Below, in pieces: positions 1 to 13,900 of a stretch of 64,000 nucleotides of DNA (position 1 is its first letter; each line of letters opens with the position of its first letter). Source of the DNA: Adiantum capillus-veneris (lineage: Eukaryota > Streptophyta > Polypodiopsida > Polypodiales > Pteridaceae). The stretch lies in NCBI GenBank assembly GCA_014529385.2, contig CM043962.1, forward strand, positions 130,024,574-130,088,573, given 5' to 3'. Made by a program: the position numbers and the translations under genes. A model generated the notes under the pieces. It was given only the letters and a program-made list of their open reading frames with translations. It was not told the DNA's origin and searched no databases.

Positions 1-56
1 TTGAGATTTTTTATACTCAAGCCCTGCTTGATAGAGGTCTGCAACGAATCAGTGAC

Positions 57-2320
<2,264 letters not shown>

Positions 2321-2374
2321 CAAGACCATGCATGCAACCGTTCTGCCCCCCCCTCCATGGATCCTCTTCCTTGA

Positions 2375-2386
2375 GCTCTGATACCA
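2375..2386 (-). promoter_or_regulatory. Primer-binding site for initiator tRNA-Met
   Basis: Read on the minus strand this is TGGTATCAGAGC, a 12/12 match to the complement of the plant initiator tRNA-Met 3' end, the usual primer of many plant LTR retrotransposons. It is preceded on the minus strand by ...TTTCA, which suits the end of a 5' LTR. Reverse transcription would begin here and the element body would run left, through the tandem repeat and out of the window. Confidence 0.75.
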
Positions 2387-2387
2387 A

Positions 2388-2700
2388 TGAAATGACAAGG
2401 GGACTAGGACATGCTCATCACCACCCAGCCATGCCCTATATAGGCCCTTAGCCTTCGATATATAGGGACCCCCTTGACTGCATGTCCGTCCTGGCCCTTG
2501 GCCTTGGCCCATGGCCATGACTGGTCCTACCATTGTCCTGACAAGTGGTCCAAAAGGTCTTTGCAAGTGGTTCTTAACTACTTGCTAGTGGATACCAGTG
2601 TACATAAGGAAAATGGTTTTCAACCACTTGCATGTGGTCCATAGTTCACAAGTGGTATAGCACTTCTATCCACTAACCGCGCTGATTTTTATCTTCTACA
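2388..2700 (-). repeat. Putative 5' LTR next to the primer-binding site
   Basis: The left edge is set by the primer-binding site: TG at 2388 on the plus strand is the CA end of a minus-strand LTR. The right edge is a guess, placed at the CA at 2699-2700 because the minus-strand reading then opens with TGTAGAAG. A TATA-like CCTATATAGG lies at about 2443-2453. No partner LTR is in the window, so the extent is tentative. Confidence 0.35.
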
Positions 2701-3687
2701 AAAGCCTTAAGAAAATCTTCTAAAACAATTTAAAATCAACTTATAATAACTCATCTTACAAGGCACACAACAAAATGGTCGATTGAATAGCAAATCATGT
2801 TTCATTAGAAATTGGTATTGCTTTTTTTCCCCATTTTACAAAACAAAAGAAGTCCTCATCATGAGTTACACTATCAAACTCATCATGGGTATCTACATAC
2901 ATGATCACAGGTACACAACTCTTAAGATTTCTGTTGAGACCAGAGATCAGAAGGCGGCCTTTTATAATGTGGTTGTGGAGGTGGTGGAGGTAGCACTTTG
3001 CCTTTGCCACTTGATAATTTTTCCCTCACAGATTCAGCATTTCAAAGAGTCTACCACCTTCTTCTTCTAACATCTAAGTAGTGATCAACTACGATCGATG
3101 TTTTGTTTTCTTCTACTCATAGACAAATGGTAAAACTTCATGATGCATAAACATGTCCCATTGATCTTCCATCTGGTCCTCTAGATAAGGAAAGATAGCA
3201 TAGGAGTCTTTGTTGTTCAAGCAGCACCTGGGATGTTTGTTATCTAGCAGGAGGGTGTTATCTTTGTTGAATTGTGGAAACTCTTTTCAAAAAGTGTCCA
3301 AGAGTAGGAAGAGCATTTATTCCCCTTGCCCATCAAGCCATGAGCTTCTACATCATTCCTCCTTTGCAATCCACCCATTCAAGCACCTGCGGACCTGAGG
3401 CAAGCACAATTCTAACCTCTTTTCTAAGTCTCGGTAGGGACTTGTGCTCCAAACATACACTTCAACAATTTTTCTAGCCCCAAGAACAAACCACTCTGCA
3501 GAGTGGTGTAGACAGTGGTTCATATTATTGTCCTGCTTCACCTTTCAAAAGTACAACATGTCCACTTTAGGCGGGCTTGGTGCTTCTCTCTTGTTGTGGA
3601 ACTTAAAGTTTCTGATGTGCACACATTTTGGGGGATCAGATTAGTACTTTTCTTTGGATTTGGATGATGCACTCCTTTATTTTGCTG
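2701..3687. other. Intergenic stretch, no gene recognised
   Basis: Only short frames are present on both strands and none resembles a known family. The stretch lies immediately downstream of the stop codon of the minus-strand gene at 3688, so its right part may include that gene's 3' untranslated region. I see no clear repeat or transposon end here. Confidence 0.5.
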
Positions 3688-6600
3688 TCACTTGCATTTA
3701 TTTCTCAGGGTATCAGGAATTACTAGCAATGTCTCCACATCCTCTACATCCTCCACTTTATCCGCAATATCCAATTTTGGGATCACAATAAGGTTTGGGA
3801 AAAAAACCAAAATCTACTCGAATAAAAATGAAACAGTACATATATGCACTTCATTACCTTCCTGGTTGTCGGTTGAGAGCTTGCTGGAGTCATGTTCGAT
3901 GGTTTCCTTGCCATGGTTCTCAACCACGAAGGGTTCAGCCTCAAGGTCCTCCACTCTATCCCCACTTTTTACAACAGCCTTGCCATGGTGAAAACCCTTA
4001 GATAGCTCTATGTTGTTTTCGTCAAGTTCAAACAATTTTGTATTGTTCTCATCAAGTTCAAGCAGAGGAGAACTTTTGTCAGCATTGGTTTCTATGAAGA
4101 AAAATTTATGTTAAGGGACTTATCTCACGAAAAGTGGATTTAAGCTGAGTATAATGAACCCACCTTTCGGCTCTGTGTACTCAATTTTGAGTGGCGAGCA
4201 TTTGGAAATTTTTGGAATCTTTACTATGCACAATGGCTGAGTGCACTCTGCCATAGTGCCGCATAGAACTTCAAAGAAAAATGGGTGATATTTGTGTTGA
4301 CATTCCAACAAGAAGACCCCTGCCATGTGGTTAGTTGAGAGGGGTATCCCACATGCAACACGGTCACCCCCAATACACACAAACGGTTTCAAAACAAAGG
4401 CTTTAGTCGGCGGTGAAGGGACAATAACGCCTCCACCCTTTTCTTGGATATATTGGATGGTTGTATCCATAAATGCTCTTTGGTACATCAAGGCTTCTAA
4501 TTCAAATTCCAAAGCCATATTCCTTTGCTGCCAACCATAGCATAAACAACAGCAGAGAGTAACATCATTTTATGCTTGGATGGACTTAAGTTCACAAACT
4601 TGAATGCTTCTATTCAACTTCTTCTAAAGAATTCAAAGAAAATTAAAAAATGCTTGGCAAATCTTATCAAAACGCTTTCTAGGCATTTCTAAGCGCTTTC
4701 TAACAACTTGTTTAGTGCTTTCTAACAACCACCTATTGAGCACCATTGAGCACTTCATAGCACTTTCTAACCACCTAGTCACCACTTTCTAAGCACCTAG
4801 TTACCACTTTCTTGGCAACATAAATCACTCTAAATCACTTTCTAAAAACCTATTTAGCAACATTGAGCACTTCAAAGAACTTTCTTACCACCAAGTCACC
4901 ACTTTGTACTCCTTGTGTGTAGAGAAAGTGCTTCAGAGTGCAGATTGGTTCCTTGAAAGCACTTTGAAGTACTTTCTAAGCATCGTTCAACATTGTGGAG
5001 CACTTCAAAGAAGTCTCTTCACTCAATCCTTACCACTTCTTCATAACCACCCAGTAAGCAGTTAGGAGCTATGTCAAAGTACTTGAAAGTATTTTCAAGG
5101 ACCCTTTCAACAATTTCTCACCACTTTCTGACCACCTATTAAGCCCTTTCAAGCATATTGTAGGCACCATTGAGCTCTTAAGAGCACTTTCAAAGCACCT
5201 GTTATCACTTTCTTGGCACCAAAAAGCATTTCAAATCACTTTCTGACCACCTATTGAGCAACAGTGAGCACTTCAAAGCACTTTCTTACCACCTAGTCAC
5301 CATTTTTACTCCTTGTGAGCAGTTAAAGTGCTTTAGATTGCAGATTAATTCTTTGAAAGCACTTTGAAGTACTTTGTAAGAACCATTCAATACTCTCGAG
5401 TGTTGAGATAGGCATGTCCTTCTTGCTCCAACTGTGGGAAACACCTCTACATGTGCATACTATTTTCTATTGGCATTTGTCCTATAAGTTGTAAGCTTCT
5501 AAGAAGGGCCACATGTAGAGTTATCAGCCGGATAGCCACTCCAGTTTTGTGCATAAATAAAGCCCAACACTATGATGTACATTACACTATGCTAAAAGTA
5601 TTTCTAGCCTTTTTTGTGTATTGAATCCACCTTTACTAAAGTGTGTGTACTTCTCTCTCTAACTATCTAAGCTATGGCTGCCTTCATCTTCAAGCCACCT
5701 TGAGTCCATTGCTTCCAAACCCAACAACTGGTATCAGAGCCAGTGAGCATCACAATAAGCTTAGAAATACTATTAGCTGGTTTTCAAGTGCATTAATCAC
5801 TGATCGGAAGGTGATAAAGAAGCCCAAATCAGTCCCTTAATCGAAGAAAATCAAGAGCATGGCTTGAAGTTGCTTCGATCCGAGCTTGAGGATGTTTTTC
5901 CCTCGCTAAGGCGCTTTCTTCTTCAACTTTGGCTCATGTAAAGCTGAAAATTTCAGCTTATCACCTCATTCGACGGCTTCGGCTTCGCTTCGAAATCTCT
6001 TCCCGGCCTTGGAGATTCGCCGATCAGCACCTTCGGATGCAGTCGCAACTCTAAAACAACCCCTCTTGCAATACCTGATCGCAAAATGGCTTCAAGATCA
6101 GCCCACCTTGCTTTGGACGGCAACTGCTCATCTCAGCAACTCTCAGGTCTGGTTTCTTGTGTACATAATGTCTTTTTTTGAATTATAGTAGCCTTTTAAG
6201 CCTTTGATTGGCTAGTGGAGCTTCAAACCAACATACTACACAACTCCAACAATTTGCAAAGCTCCCATTATAATCTTTTTGTTGATTAAAACCCTCAAGT
6301 TTACGCACACTCGATGTGGCAGCCAAGCTCGACATCGACAACACGCTCGACTTCATCACCAATCTCAACATAGTCAATATTTTATGGTCGATTTGTATTC
6401 GTTCAAGATTCTAAGCTGTTCGAACTTCAAAGCGTGATTTTCCAAGGCACATGCACACTTCCACACACGTAATTTAATCACCACTTGTGAAGAGGGGCTT
6501 CACGCACGTGAAGAGTGACTTCACAATTTTGGCTTTCGATCATTGTGTACAGGGCAAGACACTGCCATAGAGAGAGTCTCTCTACTAGTAAGACCAAGTC

Positions 6601-9600
6601 CCTTTGTGTGTATAACCATTTTGCACCATGGGAGAAAAAGGAATTGAAAAATTTACTGGGGACGGTTTCCATACATGGCAGAAAAATCTATGTGGATACC
6701 TTATGAAAAAACAGTTATGATCTGTTGTAAAACCGAGAGTAAGCGAACCATCCACTCAGTGCTGAAGGCACTCTCATTAGGGCCCAAATCGCATGAGCAC
6801 ACGCTAAAGATGAAAAAGCACTCGGCATAATGATCACATCACTCCACGATAATTATGTGCACTTTACAGATAGTTGCACCACTGCAATCCAAGCATGGGA
6901 TACTGTGGAACATAACTTTGGTGCGAAACAAAAGAAAAGTAAGATTAGCTTAAAGAAAAATCTTTATAAACTTACTATGCTTCAAGAGGAGGATGTTTCA
7001 AGCCTCGTTATAACAGACTAATGAGCACAATCATGTAGATCACTTACATTAAGTTCCAAGTCCCGGAAGAAGATCAAGTCGCTGTGCTGCTGAGTGCTCT
7101 ACCTAAAAGTTTTGACAACATAGTAATAGTCTTAGAGCAAAAGGAACCCATACCTTCTCTGCAATATGTTACAGGGGCAATCCCTGAAGAGGAAAAGAAA
7201 AATAAGAAGAAACCTGAATCGGTGGGAGGAGATTATTTTACATCATCATCATCATCATCATCATCACCTAGATTAAATAACAAGAAGTGTTATGAATAAG
7301 GCAAGCCCGGACACTTCTCCAAGGACTGCTACAAGAACAAATATTGTAGCAATTGCGGCATCAAAGGTCATCCACCATCAAAGTGCCAAGGAAGCAACAA
7401 AAATAGAGTCAATCTTGCAGAAAAAAATGATGGAGATGCAGCTCAACAGGAAGAGAATTGTCTCCATGTGTGTGCCGCCCTCAACTACTTTTGTGAGTAT
7501 ACTGATGTACTGTAAATATGGATGGTCTTCCACCTTCTTTGTTTTAAGAGGAGGATTTCTTGGTCTGTGTGAAACCATATGATGAGACCAGTCAGTCTGT
7601 GTGACTTTAGTCCATGTGACTACCTCGATCTGTGTGACACAATATGATGAGACCACTCAGTCTGCGTGACTACCTCGGCGTGTGTGACCATTAGCCTGTG
7701 TGGCTTTAGGTCTCGATTCAGCTTCATTCAGTATAGTCCATGCCTAAGAGGAGGATTGTGAGATAGGCACGTCCTTCTTGATCCAACTATGGGAAACACC
7801 TCTACATGTGCATACTATTTGCTATTGGCATTTGTCCTCTAAGTTGTAAGCTTCTAAGAACGGCCACATGGAGAGTTATCAGCCGGATAGCCACTCCAAC
7901 TTTGTGCATAAATAAAGCCCAACACTATGATATACATTACACTATGCTAAAAGTATTTCTAGCCTTTTTTGTGTATTGAATCCACCTTTACTAAAGTGTG
8001 TGTACTTCTCTCTCTAACTGTCTAAGCTATGGCTGCCTTCATCTTCAAGCCACCTTGAGTCCATTGCTTCCAAACCCAACATGGATCACTTCAAAGTAGT
8101 CTCTTCACTCAATCCTTCCCACTTGGTCAAAACTTTAAAACCACCTAGTAAATAGTATAGAGCTATGTGAAAGCACTTCAAAATACATTCAAGGACCCTT
8201 TCAACACTTTCAAGCACTTTCTCACCACTTTCTCACCACAAATTGAGCACTTTCAAGCATATTGTAGGCACCATTGAGAGTATTTCAGAGCACTTTCTAA
8301 CCACTTGATTACCACTTTCTTTGCACTATAAAGCATTTCAAACCACTTTTTGATCACCTATTAAGAAACATTGAGCCATTCAAAGCACTTTCTTACCACT
8401 TAGTCACCACTATGTGCTCCTTGTGAGGAGTTTAAGTGCTTCCAAGTGTTGATTGCTTCCTTGAAATAACTTTGAAGTACTTTCTTAGCACCATTCACCA
8501 TTATGGAGCACTTCAAAGTAGTCTCTTTACTCAATCCTTACCACTTTGTCAAAACTTTATAACCACCTAGTAAGCAATATAGAGCTATATCAAAGCACTT
8601 TGAAGGACCCTTTCAGAACTTTGAAACACTTTCTTAACACCTATCAAGCATTTTCAAGCATATTGTAGGCACCACCGAGCACTTCAAAGCACTTTTAGGT
8701 ACTTTTAAGGAGTTTGTAAGCACTTTCTAGGCACCAGTGCGCACTATGAAGCTTTTTCTAAGCACTTGGTCAACACTTCCTACTCCAAGTAAGTAGTTTA
8801 GACCTATCTCAAAGCACTTCATAACATGAAGCACTTCTAGTCTGAAGTCTCACCACTTGGTCAACACGTTCTACTTATCTATTGGGCAATTTGAATTCAT
8901 CACAAAGCACTTCTAGGAACTTTTAGCAACAAGCTGTCCTGCAAGGAGTCAAAATCTTCTTTAAGCCTCCTCGAATCAGTAGTGGCACTTGCCTTGGTTG
9001 GTGGTAGCTGTGAACTCTACCTCTTTGCGATCTACCTCCCCTGGATCTTAATCGGATGAGGTCTTGAGCACCTCCAGCTCCTTGTTTAGTTGGTCCAATT
9101 CCATGTAGAAGTCACTGTAAGCAAAAAAACGCCCTTCATTTCTAAGCCACAGGTCCCTCTTTTCCTGCAGGTTCACCTTCACCTCGCCCAATAGCCTTTT
9201 TTGCTCACTCTCCTGGCCACTAAGTCCCTCCGCCATGCTAACCACCAGCTGAATATACATTGGCATCTCTACTGCCTGAAATGGTTGCAGATTGCTTGTC
9301 GACATTGTCAATATTGATGACAAGGCACCGTCATAGATAGATTCTTCTATTTAAATGACACCTATCAAGCCATAATTAGTGTGGAACTTGTTGATCTTCC
9401 ACTCCAAAGCCCCTTTTTGCATCTTGTAGTTTTCAAGGACACTGCCACCAAACCTTGCCCATGCAATCCGATGTCCAATCGGATCACTCACTGCTATTGG
9501 ACACCTCTCATACACAAAACCCATACAAATTTTGCTAGCAGCTCACCATTGGATGTCGTTGCTTGATATACCTTCTGGTACAAAAGCTGGCACTCATCAA

Positions 9601-10109
9601 CGAGCTCATCCCTCACATGGTTGAGAAATAGCTTTGTGTTTTTTTTGTGCAGGCACTTGAAGACACTCAGCCACTCCTCATCATGGATATCTTTACCTTT
9701 GAGCTCTTTAGGCAGATTCCCCTCTATGTTGAGCCCATACTCATTATGTAGTTCCTCAATCGAGAAGAAAAATATTGATAGCCACGGGTACTTCAATGCT
9801 TCAAGCACTAGAAAACAAAGCTAGTTGAAAGCCTAGCTTTGCAAACACTGAAGCAATGGAAAAAAACAATGCAAAACATACACATGCATACCTTTTGATG
9901 ACTTTGTTGATAGCTTTGAGTTGGATGCAACATATTCTAGAGTGCCAGGCACAACCTTTACCTCCACTTTTGATGGACTGATTCGCATTGCAAGATCATT
10001 GGTTGGAGGGGTTTGATCTTGAAGTTCAAGTTCAGACATTGTGCCCTTCCCGATCTTGTGCCTTGGTAAACCTCGTGCAAGCGACTTCATCTTGCAGCCT
10101 ACAACTTGA
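3688..10109 (-). CDS. Spliced gene of unknown function (at least seven exons, 5' end unresolved)
   Basis: I joined seven minus-strand exons: 10109-9892, 9807-9547, 9493-9362, 9271-9072, 4527-4164, 4091-3858 and 3755-3688 (stop TGA at 3690-3688). Every junction has GT and AG, and all phases agree (1,1,1,0,1,1), giving about 490 open codons; chance rarely does this. Donors such as AAAAG|GTATGC and AATG|GTGAGC and the acceptor TTCTTCATAG look authentic. The intron at 9546-9494 is only 53 nt, short for a plant. The protein is charged and has no signal peptide or obvious membrane span. The stretch joining exons 4 and 5 (ending MELDQLNKELE, continuing QRNMALEFELEALM) looks helical or coiled-coil. 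The C-terminus is acidic, with a short ELDENN repeat. I recognise no domain. The first exon shown begins in phase 2, so upstream exons are missing or unseen. It may be a live gene or a decaying copy; the open frame argues against an old pseudogene. Confidence 0.68.
4640..5400. repeat. Satellite array, about 400-bp unit (left part)
   Basis: A degenerate array is built from short words such as GCACTTTCTAACCACC and AGCACTTCAAAGCAC. These are organised in a higher-order unit of about 400-423 bp, shown by landmarks that recur in the same order: CATATTGTAGGCACC at 5154, 8258 and 8659, and TTCACTCAATCCTT-like words at about 5022, 8104 and 8527. Removing the 2.68-kb insertion at 5401-8081 restores the spacing. 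It lies wholly within the intron. Confidence 0.85.
5401..5726 (+). repeat. 5' LTR of the gag-only Copia element
   Basis: It starts TGTTGAGATAGG and ends CCAAACCCAACA, two bases before the primer-binding site. It matches the 3' LTR over its whole length with only a handful of differences. A TATA-like TGCATAAATAAAGCC lies at about 5549-5564 in the sense direction. Confidence 0.93.
5729..5740 (+). promoter_or_regulatory. Primer-binding site (initiator tRNA-Met)
   Basis: TGGTATCAGAGC follows the 5' LTR after two bases. It is a perfect match to the usual plant initiator tRNA-Met primer complement and sets the sense direction as plus. Confidence 0.95.
6628..7510 (+). pseudogene. gag: Copia gag pseudogene with zinc knuckles
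   Basis: The ATG at 6628 opens MGEKGIEKFTGDGFHTWQ, a typical Copia gag start. A stop follows after about 30 codons. Matching sequence resumes in other frames: DEKALG then LHDNYVHF at about 6800-6860, the gag core (AIQAWDTVEHNFGAKQ) near 6880-6935, and LLSALPKSFDN at 7084. At about 7276-7395 there are two Cys/His knuckles, one of the form CYE-x-GKPGHFSKDC broken by a stop, and one reading CSNCGIKGHPPSKC. The frame ends about 250 bp before the 3' LTR. The product would have packaged the element RNA. Several stops and frameshifts rule out function. Confidence 0.85.
7746..7755 (+). promoter_or_regulatory. Polypurine tract
   Basis: AAGAGGAGGA, followed by one T, lies directly before the 3' LTR, where plus-strand DNA synthesis is primed in LTR elements. 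Confidence 0.85.
7757..8081 (+). repeat. 3' LTR of the gag-only Copia element
   Basis: It starts TGTGAGATAGG (one base fewer than the 5' copy) and ends CAAACCCAACA at 8081, where satellite sequence resumes. Confidence 0.93.
8082..8960. repeat. Satellite array, about 400-bp unit (right part)
   Basis: This continues the same array after the inserted element. CATATTGTAGGCACC recurs at 8258 and 8659 (401 bp apart), and the block TGGAGCACTTCAAAGTAGTCTC repeats with a few changes. The sequence then becomes ordinary before the exon ending at 9072. Confidence 0.85.
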
Positions 10110-10112
10110 CTG

Positions 10113-10901
10113 CACAGTAAAGAGGATGAGCTTATGAGCAGGTAGAGAAAGACTAATGCCTACATCTCCAAGTGCTATAGTATGATGGATGCAAACATTG
10201 ACTTCGTTAAAGCAGACATGCAAAACAAGACATGCAGATATGTAAGCCTCATCAATTCAAAACTGTTTATGAGCAGGATTGGCAAGCTCTGTTTCTAGAA
10301 AGGATGCATGTCTTATGAGCACAAGGAGAAAGACTAATGCATACATACAGCTCCCCAAGTGCTACAATATTCATGATGCATGCAAAGCTTCACTTCAAAA
10401 GCAGCAGGAAAAATGGCACATGCAGACATGACAGAACAGAGGCAAGAGTGATTGAGACGAGCGTTTGAGTTTTGAATCTCAGGGAGATCACCTGGCACGC
10501 GGGAAGAATCTGTCAAAAGTTGACTTTGTCTTATGACAAGTCACGTCATGCATATCTTGAAATGATGTCTGAGTCGCCCCTCCCTACAATCAGTGGCCCC
10601 TTCCAACTACTAAGACCATTAACATTTCAAAATTCCCCTTTTCGTTTTTTGAATTTATCACAAATTCCTTTTCAAAGTAGTCTCTTGGTGGTACCCCAAA
10701 AAGTAAAATAGTTGTACCACCAATACATGCTTAGACCCTTTTATAGAGGTAAAAAATAAAGGTTCTCATTTGGGCCACATCTGAATAGGCTTGTAGAGGT
10801 AATAGTTGTGGCAATGCATGCAATAATAGTCGTGGGTATATTCTTGCATCTATTACCATGTATATTGCTATTAAACCACTACCGCGTCAGTTACTGTTGT
10901 T
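10113..10901. other. Upstream flank of the spliced gene; two diverged short repeats
   Basis: No exon could be assigned with confidence. Two related segments of about 110 bp (roughly 10128-10235 and 10316-10433) share words such as CTTATGAGCA, GAGAAAGACTAATGC and CCAAGTGCTA and look like a local direct duplication. A purely formal mini-exon between TTTTGACAG and GTGATCTCC at about 10494-10511 on the minus strand is possible but unsupported. The chromovirus begins at 10902. Confidence 0.4.
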
Positions 10902-13900
10902 TGAGAGATACCCCTCCCTAGGGGTCTATGCACAAAATATACAATTTACACCTTTATACAATTTTCAACATACATCAAAGTTGTGGAAGTTTGCATAGGG
11001 GAGCAGTTCTCAGTGCCCGACCAAGCATGGAGTTTAGGTCATGATCCGGACTGCATCCAAAGGCACCTAGCGAGTAGTGTTGCCCCTCTATGGGTGTTAT
11101 GAATGAAAGCATACTCAAGAAAAATATAACATTGTGGAGGGTGAATACATATGTACACCACATAGTGGGAAGAGAGAGAGTATATAGTGGAGGATGAAAT
11201 AGAGTGCATAGAGACATGAGAGAATGACAATATATAATCTTTTAAATGTCCCATCTAAATGAAATAGGCAGCCATATATAAATGCATTAAAAAAAATGTC
11301 GGTATACATAACATCAAAAAGTTTATGAAAAAATAACTAGCAGAGCACCGGACCTTGTGTAGGGATCGGTCGGTCCACCCATCCACTTCCGCTCTACTAT
11401 AGATAGAGAGAATTTCACTTCGCCGGCAGCGAGTCAGCACACCTCCAACCTACCAGAGCCGGACATAAGCTGAGGTCGCTTCACCTCCCTCCATGAACTT
11501 GAGCTCTGAAAGGATCCCAAGTACTAGTAGGTGGTAGGGTATCAACACCAACTATACTAGTTTAGGTGACACGCCTCTTTGATGCCCATCATTGGGTGTT
11601 TAGGCAAAGCCAAGGAAAAATCTCCGACGCATTAGCCAAGTAGGCCATTCAACCCTTGATGCACTAACCAAAAAGACGAGCCTAACAACAATAAGAAGAC
11701 CTAGGCAACACCCCCGATCTAGCAAAGCCCCGTGCAATGACCCTTTCGTATAAGGCTAAGCAATGTAGGTGATCCTATTCTTGTAGTGATGCTACCATGA
11801 GAAACATAACACGTGAGTCCAATCACTATAGCACTTTCCATATGCACAAACAATCCTTTCCGAGAAAATAGACTGTACAGGGTCTCTACCCTTACATGTC
11901 TATCACAAACCATCCAAACCACTTCATGATCTAATCCCAAAACCATAAACCACAATCCAATCACATCACACGGGTGAGCACTCCACCAACTCAGGTCAGG
12001 CACAACCAATCCTGCATAACCACTTTAGAACATAACATGGCTGCAAAATTTTTGATAGCATAACCATATCTAGGAAAAAAAAACAAGAGCCACACCGGCT
12101 TCCACCATAAAATCACAACCATATACATGAGAGATTTAGCCCGTAACCACAAATCATATCCACAATGAACCAACTCCCACACTTGGAGTTATCCCCTACA
12201 GTCAATCGAAGTCCACACACATATGAATCTTAAGACATGAGCTTTTCATGCATAAAATAAGTTCGACCAACAACTAAACTTGATATAAAAATCCAATTTT
12301 GACAACATCTAACCATGCAAAATTGATGCATCATATTTGCACTTCACCCTTCTAGCACATAGGGCTAGTTTGGATTTAGAAAGGTGGAAAGCAATCATAT
12401 CCATGCACATGAGGCATCCACATCAACCCATAAGGTTACATACATCATATGATAACATTCCATCACCATAAACATGCTACAAAACAGCTCTGATCTTTAG
12501 GTCAACCATAAACTATAACTTCACACATATGAAAAAACAACGTTTGGCCATTTTCGGGAACATGAATAACATGCGAATGAAAGTGTTTGACCTCAAACCA
12601 ATGCATCAATCTTAGCTCCATAATATGGACTAACACTCCATCACATCATTTTGCCCATATGATACTCACACAACAAACAGTAACACAAAAACAAAGCCAC
12701 TTTAATCATATGTGCCTTTGCGGTTCAGGCTGACTAACCATATACCCTCACATAAGTTTATGGGCATCTAATCACTGAAATTGGCTCATCAAAACAAACC
12801 ATAAATCATATATAAGAGGCTCGATTAACTCACAACGTCATAGGATATTCCCCCTTGGTAGCATACCAGAGGTGATAACGGAGACCTAAATACATTAATC
12901 ATCAAGTTTAGTCAAGATTTTCACTTGGTTAAGTGGGTTTCCCATCTAGTGAATCTATATGGTGGTTCTCCATGGAGCCTTGGGTTAAGAATTTTGACTG
13001 TGTAGTGGGTAGCAAGCTGTTTTTTGACCATATCTCTTAGCTTGTGCGTGATTTTCACGTGACACCTAAGAGAGTAAATGTTATTAATGATGTGTTCCAT
13101 CTTTGGTATAAAGGGTTCGGGATGATTCATAATGGTTTGTGAGTTATGAGCAAAACAGAGTTCCTACCGCTTTTATGACGTGAAACAAAAAGCGCTTTTT
13201 ATGCACGCACATTATCATAAACACATCGTGTGCATAAATAACGTGTTAAACATGATAAAATAATCATGGGACAACTTCGTACGAACTTGGAAAATCCATA
13301 CATGCACTTTATATGAAAAAACAATCACTGAGAGGGTGACTACTCAAAAAAACGACATAGAGAGAGATGATGATGGCTATGGAGTTTAGAGATTCTCACC
13401 ATGATTTAGAATCAATAGGGGCTATCAAAATGCTTCTTGCTTTACCCCAAGAGAGCGGTGACGAGAGCTACGTAGAGGTATTCACCACGAGAGCTTTTGA
13501 AGAGCGCGTACACCATGAAAAGAGAGAGGAGATAGTAAGCAAGTAGAAAGAGAATATCCTTCTTCTTCTTCTTCTTCCCGTATACGAGAGAGAAGAGCTT
13601 ATGGACATGGTGATGAGGATCTTGCACCACTCTGTATAATAGATACGTATAGCGTTGAGATAGTAGACGCAACAGACGACACTAAAAACTGAGTACTACA
13701 AGTGAATTTATAGGCACTATGCAAGACAAGAGTGATTCCCAAGGAAAAATCTAGCGCTAGTTTTTGGCCCAATAATAGCTGTAGATTTTTGTGAACTTTG
13801 CTAAAAGCATTTCTTTGCTTTTGGTGGTCAATTCTCCCACTTACCATCCAATTTTTACAAGAACAGTATCCGGCCAACTAATGGAACCTTGGCGAGACTA

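Larger units (their letters stand above)
5401..8081 (+). mobile_element. Gag-only Ty1/copia element (TR-GAG type), complete with both LTRs
   Basis: Two nearly identical LTRs of about 325 bp flank a 2.0-kb interior. The interior holds a perfect initiator-Met primer-binding site, a decayed Copia gag with zinc knuckles and a polypurine tract, but no protease, integrase, RT or RNase H. Gag-only elements of this design are known from plants as TR-GAG and rely on a partner for their enzymes. The element sits in the intronic satellite; the adjoining TCGAG and TGGAT could be a diverged 5-bp target duplication. Frameshifts in gag mean it is now dead. Confidence 0.85.
4528..9071 (-). other. 4.5-kb intron filled by satellite and a retroelement
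   Basis: This intron of the gene at 3688-10109 runs from the donor GAG|GTGCTC (9071 downward) to the acceptor GGCAG before CAAAGG (4528-4530). The neighbouring introns are 53-108 nt. The size comes from an array of GCACTTT-rich repeats and an inserted Copia derivative. Joining the flanking exons keeps the frame through a helical-looking segment, which supports the boundaries. Confidence 0.6.

Noticed and set aside
2375-2386. tRNA genes at the TGGTATCAGAGC sites
   Set aside because: Only the 12-base primer complement is present at each site; no tRNA arms flank it.
3688-10109. The spliced gene as an SMC-hinge protein of the GMI1/DMS3 type
   Set aside because: The segment with VKVVPG and the coiled-coil prompted the idea, but I could not match any hinge motif, so no name was given.
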